From an uncultured Bacteroidia bacterium (GTDB lineage Bacteria > Bacteroidota > Bacteroidia > Bacteroidales > UBA932): a stretch of DNA of 64,000 nucleotides. Shown here one piece after another: positions 51,972-60,701 of this stretch. The notes below the pieces were generated by a model that saw nothing but the letters and a program-made list of their open reading frames with translations, had not been told where the DNA came from and ran no database searches. The stretch is from NCBI GenBank assembly GCA_902789245.1, contig CADAND010000012.1, forward strand, positions 1-64,000. The letters are read 5' to 3'. The stretch's first letter is position 1; every line of letters begins with the position of its first letter. The position numbers and the translations under genes were made by a program.

Positions 51972-52013
51972 CTGTCATAGCTCATTTTCGAACCAAGATC
52001 TGTGAGCTGTAAC

Positions 52014-52066
52014 TTATTGATTGATAATCAATAACTGATTTTTACTCCCCCTTTTTTCGGGGGAGT
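52014..52066. repeat. Two perfect hairpins between convergent genes
   Basis: The AT-rich 133-bp gap holds TTATTGATT-gat-AATCAATAA (52014-52034) and ACTCCCCC-ttttttc-GGGGGAGT (52044-52066). The second could terminate transcription in either direction but lacks a clean T-tract. The AT-rich composition differs from both flanking genes. Confidence 0.6.
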
Positions 52067-52104
52067 ATAAAATAGTAAATATCTGAAAATTAGTTAATTG
52101 CAGA

Positions 52105-53304
52105 TCACAGAAGATCGGCAATAATACTATCGCTAATGAACCATTGATTTTCTGGGATACGGACGTGTCCGCCGGGAAGGCGTTCCAGGCGGCCGTCGGC
52201 CAGCATCGCGGCGGCTTTGTCTGCCTCCAGCAGCCCTTCCGCCACGCCCCGCGCCGTCCGCAGCCCCAGCATCACCGTCTCCTCCCGCGCTTCTTCCTCA
52301 GACAATCGTTCTTGTCCCCCGCGCAGCGGCCAACTGCCCCCTGAAACGTCCGGCTGCGCCGGACCCCTCCCATCTGGCGATGGGCCCCTCCCTCTTATGA
52401 TGCCGAGGGTGGCACAGTTTTCTGGGGCAACTGCCGCCTGCGCCGGGGGAAGTGCGTTGATATTCCAGGAACGGGTGTGACCATCGAACGAGTGGGCGCC
52501 GGGACCGAGGCCGACGTAGGGGTGGCGGGACCAGTAGGCGCTGTTGTGGACGGCCTCGAAGCCGGGCAGGGCCCAGTTGGAGATCTCGTAGTGGCCGTAG
52601 CCGGCAGCGTGCAGGCTGTCGCAGAGGAGGCGGTACTGTGCGGCGCACTGCTCCTGCGTGGCCTCTTCGTAGCGCCCCTCGCGCACCATCTTTCCGAGCG
52701 CGCTGTCCTCCTCGATGCTGAGCTGGTAGGCGCTGACGTGCTCGGGACGCCAGGCCACGATCTCGCGGAGCGTTTCGGCCAGGGTGGCTTCCGAGAGTTG
52801 CGAGAGTCCGAAAATCAGGTCCACGCTGATGTTTTTCACGCCGGCGTCCCGCAGGATGCGGAAAGCCTGGCGGGCGTGCGCGGCGTCGTGGCGCCGGTTC
52901 ATCCAGCGGAGGATCCCGTCGTCGAGCGACTGCACGCCCATGCTCACGCGGTTGACTCCCAGCTCCAGCAGCCCGCGGACGTACTCCGCTCCCTTCTCGA
53001 CGATATCCTCCGGATTCACCTCGACCGTAAACTCCGTAAAGGGAACGCCCCCCGTCATCAGCGAAGCTGCTGCCATCTTTCGTAGCAACGAAAGAGGCAG
53101 CACACTGGGTGTGCCGCCTCCGATATAGAGCGTATTCAGGTCGCGGGTGGCCTCGATCTCGTCCCGGCGAAGGGACGCCTCGGCGCAGACCGCCGCCGTG
53201 AAATCTTCAAACAACTGCGCGTCCCGTCCCCGGCAGGCGATTTCCGAGTAGAAATCGCAATAGGTGCAGAAACTCCTGCAGAAAGGGACGTGCAGATAGA
53301 CCAT
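52105..53304 (-). CDS. hemW: Radical-SAM heme chaperone HemW-like protein with in-frame insertion
   Basis: 399 residues. The radical SAM cluster motif CRSFCTYC (Cx3Cx2C) is near the N-terminus, followed by LYIGGGTPSVLP, VEVNPEDI and RVSMGVQSLDD. HemW-like proteins bind heme and were long misannotated as HemN; they lack CPO activity. Residues about 285-330 (PPAQAAVAPENC...GGQERL) are encoded by a palindromic repeat between the conserved HSFDGHTRSWNI and EEEAREETVMLGLRT segments, replacing the normal short loop. The start abuts the stop of the upstream coiled-coil gene (TAAATG). Confidence 0.9.
   Translation of the reverse strand: MVYLHVPFCRSFCTYCDFYSEIACRGRDAQLFEDFTAAVCAEASLRRDEIEATRDLNTLYIGGGTPSVLPLSLLRKMAAASLMTGGVPFTEFTVEVNPEDIVEKGAEYVRGLLELGVNRVSMGVQSLDDGILRWMNRRHDAAHARQAFRILRDAGVKNISVDLIFGLSQLSEATLAETLREIVAWRPEHVSAYQLSIEEDSALGKMVREGRYEEATQEQCAAQYRLLCDSLHAAGYGHYEISNWALPGFEAVHNSAYWSRHPYVGLGPGAHSFDGHTRSWNINALPPAQAAVAPENCATLGIIRGRGPSPDGRGPAQPDVSGGSWPLRGGQERLSEEEAREETVMLGLRTARGVAEGLLEADKAAAMLADGRLERLPGGHVRIPENQWFISDSIIADLL
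52315..52449. repeat. In-frame palindromic insertion in hemW (CCCTCCC family)
   Basis: About 135 bp with imperfect outer arms (CGCAG.CGGC.TGCCCC, 52322-52340, against GGGGCA.GCCG.CTGCG, 52424-52442). Inner hairpins are CCGGC-tgc-GCCGG, CCCATC-tggc-GATGGG and CCCTC-ttatgatgcc-GAGGG, linked by CCCCTCCC boxes. Same box order as in the rsmA insertion. Confidence 0.8.
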
Positions 53305-54219
53305 TTAGCGGAGCAGAAGCTCGCCGTGGCCAAGCTGCGCCTGCGTGGTGTAGGCGTTGACGGTATAGACGCCCTTCTGGAAGGAGCCGATGTTGTTGAT
53401 GTAGATGCCCAGATCCACCTCCTTGCCCTGGTAGTCGACCTCGCGGGAAGCGGTGGCGTCCAGCGTCTCGCCGCCAAAGGTAAAGGTCGTGCCGCGGCCG
53501 TCGGAGAGCAGGTTGCCTGCCGGATCGGTCACGCGCACATAGACGCGCACCGGGCCGCGCGGGGCGAGCTCATTCTCCACGAGGCTGAGGTTCACCAGGA
53601 AACGGGCGACGCGGTTGGCCTTGTCGGTGATCTTGTCGTTGTTGTTGTAGGCGTACATCACGAAGTTGTGGGCCTTCAGCACGGAGCCGGCGGCCACGCG
53701 GTCGTTCAGGACCTCCACCTGCTGGGTCAGCTGGGTGTTGATCTGCTTGGTCTCCTCTGCTTCCCGGCGGGCCGTGGCGGCCTCCTGGGCGAGCTGGCGG
53801 TTCAGGGTGTTGAGGGAATCGATCTGGTTGATGTAGCCGCGCATGATGGAGCGCAGGGTACCGAGCTCCTTCTCATACTGGCGGATCTTGGCGCGGTCCG
53901 TGGCCTCGGACTTCTTCACGCGGTCCAGCAGCTGGGCGATCTCCTCACGGGAGGAATCCAGCTGGGCGTTGATGGAGTCGTACTCGGACGAGAGGTTCTC
54001 GTAGTCGCTCTGCAGGGCCTGGATCTGCTCGGTAAGGTCGATCTTCTCCTGGTTCAGTTCTTCCACGAGGGTGCTCTTGGAACTCCACACATAAATGAGG
54101 GCGGCGGCGAGGGCGATGGCGAGGACGATCATCACGATCATCACGGTCTTCAGACCGCCGTTGGCTTTCTTTTCAGCTTGCTGTCTTTCCAGCTTCTCGA
54201 TAGGGTCTTCTCTTTCCAT
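53305..54219 (-). CDS. Inner-membrane protein with periplasmic coiled coil
   Basis: 304 residues. Short cytoplasmic N-terminus, one transmembrane helix (TVMIVMIVLAIALAAALIYVW, about 25-45), then a long heptad-rich coiled coil (about 50-165). The C-terminal beta-rich domain (about 170-304) includes VRVYVRVTDPAGNLLSD and TFTFGGETLDATASREVDYQGKEVDLGIYI. No enzymatic motif. It may scaffold an envelope process. Upstream on the same transcript as hemW. Confidence 0.78.
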   Translation of the reverse strand: MEREDPIEKLERQQAEKKANGGLKTVMIVMIVLAIALAAALIYVWSSKSTLVEELNQEKIDLTEQIQALQSDYENLSSEYDSINAQLDSSREEIAQLLDRVKKSEATDRAKIRQYEKELGTLRSIMRGYINQIDSLNTLNRQLAQEAATARREAEETKQINTQLTQQVEVLNDRVAAGSVLKAHNFVMYAYNNNDKITDKANRVARFLVNLSLVENELAPRGPVRVYVRVTDPAGNLLSDGRGTTFTFGGETLDATASREVDYQGKEVDLGIYINNIGSFQKGVYTVNAYTTQAQLGHGELLLR

Positions 54220-54245
54220 GATTGTTCTATTTTGAATTCCGGGTG

Positions 54246-54274
54246 CAAAAATAGCAAAAAATATGCTAATTTTG
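54246..54274. promoter_or_regulatory. Divergent promoter boxes
   Basis: Minus-strand TATTTTTG (54246-54253) serves the coiled-coil gene (start 54219). Plus-strand TAATTTTG (54267-54274) serves the gene at 54280. The second box lies 5 nt before its ATG, ruling out the long upstream frame extension of that gene. Confidence 0.55.
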
Positions 54275-54279
54275 TAATT

Positions 54280-54744
54280 ATGAAATATATAATACGCTCA
54301 CTGAAATATTATTGCTACCTGATTCTCCTGCTGACGCTGATTATCCTGGCGCTGGTGCTGACGGGTTTCGTGGAGGCCGATCTCTCCAAAATGTTCATCA
54401 ACGGCTATGATTCCCTCTGGCAGATTGCGCTGATCATGCTGGCTTTCGCGGCCCTCTACCCGCGATTCGGCTTCTCGAAGCGCACCGCGCACGTGTACGG
54501 CGCTCCGGAGGAGATCCGCGCCGACGTCGTCCGCGTGATGGAGACGCTGGGCTATCGCCTGGAAGCAGAAAAAGACGGCGCCTGGAGCTTCCTGCGCCGC
54601 TCCGGCCTGTCCCGGGCCCTGAAGATGTGGGAAGACCGCATCACGCTCACGCCCTCGGGCGCGGGCCTGGAGGTCGAAGGCCTGACGCGCGACCTCGTCC
54701 GGGTCGTCTCCGGGCTTGAGACTATTCAGCGTCAAGATGCGTAG
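54280..54744 (+). CDS. Small two-helix membrane protein of unknown function
   Basis: 154 residues. Two hydrophobic segments (CYLILLLTLIILALVLTGF and LWQIALIMLAFAALYPRFGF), then a soluble alpha/beta domain (about 65-154: ADVVRVMETLGYRLEAEKDG, DRITLTPSGAGLEVEGL). The order TM-TM-domain resembles small Bacteroidota envelope proteins, but I recognise no family. The last 23 nt overlap the convergent DUF3109 gene. Confidence 0.75.
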   Translation: MKYIIRSLKYYCYLILLLTLIILALVLTGFVEADLSKMFINGYDSLWQIALIMLAFAALYPRFGFSKRTAHVYGAPEEIRADVVRVMETLGYRLEAEKDGAWSFLRRSGLSRALKMWEDRITLTPSGAGLEVEGLTRDLVRVVSGLETIQRQDA

Positions 54745-55321
54745 CGGCTGCGCACAACGCCTCATAGAAATCCTCTCCGAAGACCTTCGTGAGAGGATTT
54801 TTTAGAAATTGATAGACCCGGATTCCCTCCCGGGCGCCCTTCTCGCAGGCCGGCTTGCAGATGTCCCAGTGATGGACGTTGAGGGCCAGCCCGCCGCCGG
54901 TCAGCTTCGTGACGCGGATCGGGTAGAGCGAGCAGGAGGCGGGCTTGACGCGCCCGGCCATCTCGATGGCGCAGAGGCACTCGCCCTCCGGGCCGAAGTG
55001 GCAGAAGGCGCAGGGGCAGTCCTGCGTGCCCGGCAGGGGCGGCATCAGCGGCGTGACGATGTCGTCGTCCCGGTCCACTTCGAAGAAGCCCTTGGCGTCC
55101 ACGGCTGCGCGTCCCTCGCCGGTCATCAGCTCACGGTAGGCCGGGTAGTCGCGTTCCAGGCCCTCCAGCTCGGCTTCGTCGAGCGGCGCGCCGCTGTCGC
55201 CGGCGATGCAGCAGGCTCCGCGGCAGACGGCGTAATCGCAGGCAAAATATTCCGAAACGACATCCTCCGACACGAGGATGTCGCCAATCTGGATAATCAT
55301 TCCGAATCTTCCCTTTCCCAT
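54722..55321 (-). CDS. DUF3109 family cysteine-rich protein
   Basis: 199 residues from ATG 55321, or 192 from ATG 55300, which aligns better with the family start IQIGDILVSEDVV. Conserved cysteine clusters: FACDYAVCRGACC, CPCAFCHF...CLCAIEMAG and CSLYPI, with CKPACEKG, a pattern suited to metal or Fe-S binding (UPF0153/DUF3109-like). Function unknown. ATG 55321 overlaps the upstream M16 stop by one base (TGATG), so the gene is translationally coupled to it. Confidence 0.85.
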   Translation of the reverse strand: MGKGRFGMIIQIGDILVSEDVVSEYFACDYAVCRGACCIAGDSGAPLDEAELEGLERDYPAYRELMTGEGRAAVDAKGFFEVDRDDDIVTPLMPPLPGTQDCPCAFCHFGPEGECLCAIEMAGRVKPASCSLYPIRVTKLTGGGLALNVHHWDICKPACEKGAREGIRVYQFLKNPLTKVFGEDFYEALCAAATHLDAE

Positions 55322-57891
55322 CAGATAATCGTGTATTCGACCTCTCCGCCCTCGGAGAGGATGTCCAAAATCTCGCGGACGCCCGCCACGGATATCCGCT
55401 GGACGGCGCCCTTGTAGTCCGTAATCAGGTCCCGGCCCTCGCTGTAGCGGATCAGGACGTCTTCCATCAGGGTCTCCGGCTGGTTGTAGCGGAGCTCCAG
55501 CTCCTTGAGGAGGGTCGCCTTGGCCGCGCGGACCTCGGCTTCGGAGACCTCCAGCTCGTCCAGCCGGCGGGTCACGCTGCGCACGGCGTCCAGCAGGGCG
55601 CCGGTGTCGCCCGGCCGGATGCCGGCGGGCAGGCCGTTCTCCGGGCAGGGATGGCAGTTGATGTAGACGGACACCCGCTCCGAGGGGAAAAGCTCCAGCC
55701 TGTCGCTGACCTCCGCCCAGGCCCCCTGTTCAGCCAGGGCGCCGGCGATCCGCTGCCGGATCAGCATGCAGGCCACCTGGAAGGAGAGATAGCTCTCGAG
55801 CTTGTAGGGCAGCGCGGCCGACCGCACCACGTTGACGCCGATCTCGCTGCCGCCGATCACCCCTGCGGCAGATTCTTCCGTGCGGGAAACGGTGCCGGTG
55901 GCGAAGCGGCTCTCCACGCGCGGGCGGCTGGAGATGCGTTTGTCCGTCCGGAATGCGCCCAGCGTACGGAGGAGCTCCTTCTTGAGCGCCTCCTCCTCGA
56001 GGTCGCCCATCAGCAGGAGGACGCCGTCCCCGGCCTTGTCGAAAAGGCTCTCGAAATACTGCTCCGCCCGGGCGGGCAGGTCCTTGGAGAGGCAGGCGAG
56101 CTGCTTGCGCTCGGGGTAGAAGAAGTCCGGGCGCAGGATGTCGTCCATGATGGAATTGACGTCGCGCGGGGAATTGACCTCGCGGTCCCGCCGCAGGGCA
56201 TCCTCCTGCCGGTAGATGGCAAAGGCTTCCGCGTCGGGCTCCCGGCTGTCGGCGAGCCGGAGCAGCGCCTGCATGAGGCGGGAAAACTCCGCCGCCGGGG
56301 CGCGCCCGCTGATGCGCAGGTCGGAGAGCGAGGCGGCCGGCTGCAGGGAGATCCCGCTCGCGCCGAGCCGCTCGCGGAATTCCGCACCGCTCATCCCGTC
56401 CACGCGGCTGATGGTGAGCATGTCGCCGACGAAGGCGCTCTCGCCGGCCTGCAGGCCTGGGACCTCGGCCACACCGCCGCGCAGCAGCAGCGTGTAGTAG
56501 AACTCGCGCGGCGTGTTCATTTTCTTATAGATGACCTTCATCCCGTTGGAGAAGGTCCACAGGCGCCCGCCGGAGAGCGGCTCTGGGGCGTCCCCGCTCA
56601 GGCGGATCCGTTTGGCCGTCACCGGCCGTTCCGGCAGCGGCGCGAGTTCCGCCGCCGTGCCCCCGCCGGTCTTCGCCCAGGTCTCCGTGAAAGAGCGGCG
56701 CAGCGCGTCGCGGTCCACGTCGGTCCGGGGCAGGTCCAGGCGCAGGGTGAGGTTGTGTGCGGGGTCCAGCAGGGCGCGGGCGAAGCCGTTGAACAGTGCC
56801 AGTTCGCGCTCGTCGTCGAGCCGGCGCGCGCCGATGAAGACGCTCAGCATGTCGCCCGAGGCGAGATGGGCACCGTATAGATAGGAGGCGACGCAGCGGT
56901 CGATGTATTCTTCGTTGCGGAGCTTGCGCGCACCCTCACGGCGGGCCTCGGCGACCTGCCAGTCGCGTGCTTCGACGAATTCGTCCAGGCTGGCGCCGTC
57001 GCGGTCCAGTCCGGCGAGTACGGACGCGACGCAGCGCACGGCGCTGTCCAGTTGCTTCGCGGCGGTGTAGATGGTCAGCGTGTGCCGTTCGTCTTCCGGC
57101 CCCTGCGCGCTGTCCTGGTAGCGGAACCGCACGTCGGCCAGAGGGAGGCCGGCGGCGCGGAAACGCTGCTCGATGCGCCGTCCGGCGATGCGCCCGAGCT
57201 GCTCGGCGTAGGCCTGCATGATCAGGGGCTGGGGCGTGTCCATGGCAGCCCTGGGCAGCCGCTGGGTGCGGTAGATGACGTTGATGGCGGCCACCTCCCG
57301 TCCCGCCTGCTGCGAGACGAGCAGGGAGAGCGAGTCGCTGGGTGTCCAGCGGTAGGCGACGCCCGGATAGTTGTAGTCCAGCGCGGGCACCATCATCGAC
57401 AGCAGGCCCATCCGTTCGCGGATCCTGGCCGCGTCGATGTCGCCGCTGATGATGATCGCCTGCGGCTTGCGGTAGGCCGCGGCGATGTCGAAGAGCATCA
57501 GCAGGGTGGAGTCCGCGACGCTCTCATTGTGCGTGGGCACGTCGTGGAAAGAGAACAGGGCCGCATCGGCCGGCAGGGAGATGAAGCCCTTCGGGCCGTA
57601 GCCGATGCCGTTTTCCGCCAGGAAGCGGTAGGGGACGCGTTTGCCGAAATGCGGCAGTTCCCGCAGGAGTTCGCGCGCCTGCGAAATATCCCGCCGGCCG
57701 CGCTGCACCAGCGCGAAATCGGCATAGCCCTTCCGGTCCGGATTGGTGACCAGATAGAACTGGATGCCGTCGGGCAGGCTGCCCCTTTTGATTTCCGGGG
57801 CGGTGCCAAGGGACGGAAGCCCCTGTCCGTGCATCATAAAGGAGGACAACAAGAGCAGCAGGCATGAAATATGCTTGAGTAACTTCCGCAT
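55321..57891 (-). CDS. Secreted M16-like protein without the zinc-binding motif
   Basis: 856 residues from ATG 57891, with a signal peptide (MRKLLKHISCLLLLLSSFMM). Shape matches two M16 (insulinase/PqqL-like) units: N-terminal unit KRGSLPDGIQFYLVTNP, C-terminal unit LWTFSNGMKVIYKKMNTPREFYYTLLLRGG. The HxxEH zinc motif that should follow is absent: the first unit reads LRELPHFGKRVPYRFLAENGIGYGP. It is thus predicted to be a non-catalytic partner or structural subunit, unless an active partner gene lies elsewhere. A promoter box TACTTTTG precedes the ATG. Confidence 0.8.
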   Translation of the reverse strand: MRKLLKHISCLLLLLSSFMMHGQGLPSLGTAPEIKRGSLPDGIQFYLVTNPDRKGYADFALVQRGRRDISQARELLRELPHFGKRVPYRFLAENGIGYGPKGFISLPADAALFSFHDVPTHNESVADSTLLMLFDIAAAYRKPQAIIISGDIDAARIRERMGLLSMMVPALDYNYPGVAYRWTPSDSLSLLVSQQAGREVAAINVIYRTQRLPRAAMDTPQPLIMQAYAEQLGRIAGRRIEQRFRAAGLPLADVRFRYQDSAQGPEDERHTLTIYTAAKQLDSAVRCVASVLAGLDRDGASLDEFVEARDWQVAEARREGARKLRNEEYIDRCVASYLYGAHLASGDMLSVFIGARRLDDERELALFNGFARALLDPAHNLTLRLDLPRTDVDRDALRRSFTETWAKTGGGTAAELAPLPERPVTAKRIRLSGDAPEPLSGGRLWTFSNGMKVIYKKMNTPREFYYTLLLRGGVAEVPGLQAGESAFVGDMLTISRVDGMSGAEFRERLGASGISLQPAASLSDLRISGRAPAAEFSRLMQALLRLADSREPDAEAFAIYRQEDALRRDREVNSPRDVNSIMDDILRPDFFYPERKQLACLSKDLPARAEQYFESLFDKAGDGVLLLMGDLEEEALKKELLRTLGAFRTDKRISSRPRVESRFATGTVSRTEESAAGVIGGSEIGVNVVRSAALPYKLESYLSFQVACMLIRQRIAGALAEQGAWAEVSDRLELFPSERVSVYINCHPCPENGLPAGIRPGDTGALLDAVRSVTRRLDELEVSEAEVRAAKATLLKELELRYNQPETLMEDVLIRYSEGRDLITDYKGAVQRISVAGVREILDILSEGGEVEYTII

Positions 57892-57899
57892 AACTTTTG

Positions 57900-57929
57900 C
57901 AAAAGTAAAAAAGAAAATCATTACATTTG
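57900..57929. promoter_or_regulatory. Divergent promoter boxes TACTTTTG (minus) and TACATTTG (plus)
   Basis: The minus-strand box at 57900-57907 serves the M16-like gene; the plus-strand box at 57922-57929 serves the TPR gene (ATG 57971, 41 nt downstream). The two -7 boxes are only 14 bp apart, so the promoters overlap. Confidence 0.6.
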
Positions 57930-57970
57930 CAGATAGGTCGATTCAAAACTAACAAACCGATAACAAAAAA

Positions 57971-58903
57971 ATGAAAAAATTAATTGTCACCCTCGCAGCG
58001 CTCGCCGTTGCCTTCGGTTCCGCCTTCGCCCAGGATCTGGCAGCCGTGACCGAAATCTACAATGCCGGTGCGGAAGCCGTTTCCGCCGGTGAGAAGGAAA
58101 ATGCTCTGAAATCTTTTGAGGAAGCCCTCAAGCTTGCCGAAGCCCTTGGCGAAGAAGGCCAGGAGGTGGTGACAAACTGCAAGAATATTATCCCCAACCT
58201 GAAACTTTCCCTCGCGAAGGACCTCGTGAAGGCCTCCAAGTTCGACGAGGCTGTCGCCGCCCTCGCAGAGGCTGAGAAGGTCGCCGAGGCGTATGAGGCT
58301 TTCAGCGTGGCCGACGAGGCCAAGGGTCTGATCCCCCAGGTGAAGCTCTCCAAGGCCAACGGTCTGTACAAGGCCAAGGAGTTTGACGCCGCTGCCGCTG
58401 CTTTCCAGGAGATCCTGGATGCGGATCCGGCCAACGGCACCGCCGCCTTCTACAAGGGCGCCGCGCTCGTCGGTGCTGGCAAGAACGATGAGGCCAAGGC
58501 CGCTTTCGAGCTCGCTGCCGCCAACGGCCAGGAGGCCAATGCCAAGAAGCAGCTCGGCAACATCTACCTGAAGGAGGCTTCCGCCGACCTCAAGGCCAAG
58601 AAGTATGCCGATGCCGTCGCCGCTGCCGTGAAGGCCAACGAGTACGCTCCCAACGCACAGGCGCTCCAGCTCGCCGGCCAGGCTTCGCAGGCCGCCGGTA
58701 AGAACAACGACGCCATCAAGTACTTCGAGCAGTACCTCGAGGCCGCACCGAACGCCAGCAACGCCGGTGCCATCGCCTACACCGTCGGTGCGCTCTACCA
58801 GACCGCCAAGAACAACGCCAAGGCCAAGGAGTTCTACACCAAGGCCGCCAGCGATCCCAAGTACGGCGCCGAGGCCAAGAAGATGCTTGACGCCCTGAAG
58901 TAA
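57971..58903 (+). CDS. Secreted TPR-repeat protein
   Basis: 310 residues with a signal peptide (MKKLIVTLAALAVAFGSAFAQ). The rest consists of helical TPR-like repeats rich in Ala/Lys (for example ALKSFEEALKLAEALGEEGQ, AAAAFQEILDADPANGTAAFYKG, AIKYFEQYLEAAPNASNAGA). Probably a periplasmic protein-protein scaffold. The stop overlaps the U32 start (TAATG). Confidence 0.85.
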   Translation: MKKLIVTLAALAVAFGSAFAQDLAAVTEIYNAGAEAVSAGEKENALKSFEEALKLAEALGEEGQEVVTNCKNIIPNLKLSLAKDLVKASKFDEAVAALAEAEKVAEAYEAFSVADEAKGLIPQVKLSKANGLYKAKEFDAAAAAFQEILDADPANGTAAFYKGAALVGAGKNDEAKAAFELAAANGQEANAKKQLGNIYLKEASADLKAKKYADAVAAAVKANEYAPNAQALQLAGQASQAAGKNNDAIKYFEQYLEAAPNASNAGAIAYTVGALYQTAKNNAKAKEFYTKAASDPKYGAEAKKMLDALK

Positions 58904-60696
58904 TGCAGGCGCTCGAGCTGCTGGCCCCCGCCAGGAACAAAGAAATCGGCATCGCAGCCATTGACTGCGGTGCCGATGCCGTATATATCGCGGGTCCGGA
59001 TTTCGGTGCCCGCAAGGCGGCGGGCAACAGTTTCGAAGACATCGCGGAACTCTGCACCTACGCCCATCGTTTCGGGGTGCGGATTTTCGTGACATTCAAT
59101 ACCCTGTGGCGGGATGGGGAGGAGGAGGAAGCGCATGCACAGCTGCTCCGCGCCCAGGAGGCCGGGGCGGATGCCTTCATCATCCGCGAGCCCCGGATCG
59201 CTGCCTGGGACGACATCACCATCCCCATCCACGCCTCCACCCAGTGTGCCATCCGCGACGTGGCGCGCGCCCGGTTCTATGAGTCGCTGGGCTGCGAACG
59301 CATCATCCTGGAGCGTGAACTCTCGCTCGCGCAGATCCGCGAGATCTGCTCCGCCGTGTCCTGCGAGGTGGAGTGTTTCGTGCACGGAGCGCTTTGCGTG
59401 GGCTACAGCGGAGAGTGCCGCCTGTCCGAGTACATCGACGGGCGGAGCGCGGACCGCGGCGAATGCATCCAGGCCTGCCGCTCGCTCTACGACCTTGTCG
59501 ACGGAGACGGTCACGTGCTGGTGCGGGGCAAGGCCCTGCTGTCGCTGAAGGATTTCAACCTGAAGGCCCGGCTGGAGGAGCTGGCCGACGCCGGCGTGTG
59601 CTCCTTCAAGATCGAGGGACGCCTCAAGAATGCCTCTTACGTCAAGAACGTCGTGCGGGACTACTCCCTGGCGCTGGATGCGCTGGTGGCCAAGTACCCT
59701 GAGCGTTACCGCCGCGCCTCCTGGGGCGAAGTGACGGGCGGCTTCACGCCCGACACCGCCAAGACCTTCAACCGCGGCTACACCGAGCTTTTCCTGGACG
59801 GAAAGCGCGGCAAGTGGTCCTCGATGGACGCCCCCAAGTCGATGGGCGAGGCCGTCGGGACGGTGCAGCGCATCCGCCGGACGCCCGGGCAGGGGATGCA
59901 GTTCGGCATCAAACCCCTGCAGCGGGGGCTGGAGCTGCACAACGGCGACGGTTTCGCCATCGCGACCGCCGACGGCGTGACGGGCTTCCGCGGCGACGTC
60001 TGCGAGGGCCTGCAGGTCCGCTGCAAGGACGTCCCCGACCTCCGGGAGGGGATGACCCTGTACCGCAACGTCAGCGCCGCCTTCGAGAAGATTCTCGACA
60101 CGCAGACCTGCCGCCGGGAGATCCCGGTGCGCCTTTCCGTGCGGGTGCACGGGAAATACGTCCTCGACGTGCACGCGCTCACGCAGGACGGCCGCGAGGT
60201 GCTGAGCCCCTTCCACACCGATGTGGAGACGGCCGAAAACCGCGAGCGCGCCGAGGCGATGCTGCGCGAGCAGCTCGGCAAGCGCAGCGGCGTGTACCGC
60301 TTCGCCGTGGACGAGCTCCTCGTCGAAACCGCCGGCGGCAAGCTCCCGCTCCTGAGCGCCGCTACGCTGAACGGCATCCGCCGCCTCGTTGCTGAAGACC
60401 TGGACGGTATCCGCTGGCAACCGAATGTCCGCTGCCGGTCCCGCGAGGCAGGTGCGTGGGCGCCGGATCGCGTTAGCGATTATCCGGCCATCCCCCTTGA
60501 GGGGGTGCAGGGGGTGAAGGCGTATCAGAGCGCATCTCTGATGCGCTCCAAGTATTGTATTCGCTACGAATTGGGACTCTGCCCGAAGTACCAGGGTGCC
60601 AAACCTCCGCAGGAGCTGTTCCTGCTCAACAACGGCCGCCGCCTGGCGCTCCGCTTCGACTGCGCCGCCTGCGAAATGACCGTGAACGCCATATAG
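58903..60696 (+). CDS. Peptidase U32 family protein (RlhA/TrhP-like)
   Basis: 597 residues. U32 signature ECFVHGALCVGYSGECRLSEYIDGR and GECIQACRSLY, plus SFKIEGRLKNASYVKNVV. Enzymes of this group include RlhA (23S rRNA C2501 hydroxylation) and TrhP (tRNA 5-hydroxyuridine); both need a Cys-rich Fe-S-like site, and cysteines are present here and in the C-terminal KYCIRYELGLCPKY. Which substrate is used cannot be decided. Between NVRCRSREAG and LMRSKYC the coding sequence contains three consecutive hairpins (60462-60542), possibly a degenerate repeat insertion replacing conserved family sequence. Confidence 0.85.
   Translation: MQALELLAPARNKEIGIAAIDCGADAVYIAGPDFGARKAAGNSFEDIAELCTYAHRFGVRIFVTFNTLWRDGEEEEAHAQLLRAQEAGADAFIIREPRIAAWDDITIPIHASTQCAIRDVARARFYESLGCERIILERELSLAQIREICSAVSCEVECFVHGALCVGYSGECRLSEYIDGRSADRGECIQACRSLYDLVDGDGHVLVRGKALLSLKDFNLKARLEELADAGVCSFKIEGRLKNASYVKNVVRDYSLALDALVAKYPERYRRASWGEVTGGFTPDTAKTFNRGYTELFLDGKRGKWSSMDAPKSMGEAVGTVQRIRRTPGQGMQFGIKPLQRGLELHNGDGFAIATADGVTGFRGDVCEGLQVRCKDVPDLREGMTLYRNVSAAFEKILDTQTCRREIPVRLSVRVHGKYVLDVHALTQDGREVLSPFHTDVETAENRERAEAMLREQLGKRSGVYRFAVDELLVETAGGKLPLLSAATLNGIRRLVAEDLDGIRWQPNVRCRSREAGAWAPDRVSDYPAIPLEGVQGVKAYQSASLMRSKYCIRYELGLCPKYQGAKPPQELFLLNNGRRLALRFDCAACEMTVNAI
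60462..60542. repeat. Three consecutive hairpins inside the U32 gene
   Basis: GCCGGAT...ATCCGGC enclosing CGC-gtta-GCG (60462-60488), CCCCC-ttga-GGGGG (60491-60504) and ATCAGAG-cgcat-CTCTGAT (60524-60542). They are coding and in frame, encoding a segment (residues about 515-545) that does not look like the conserved family core. Confidence 0.55.
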
Positions 60697-60701
60697 ATAT
60701 C

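Noticed and set aside
53290-54279. Upstream extension of the 154-aa membrane protein to a 484-codon frame
   Set aside because: The extension is antisense to the coiled-coil gene and lies upstream of the promoter box at 54267-54274.
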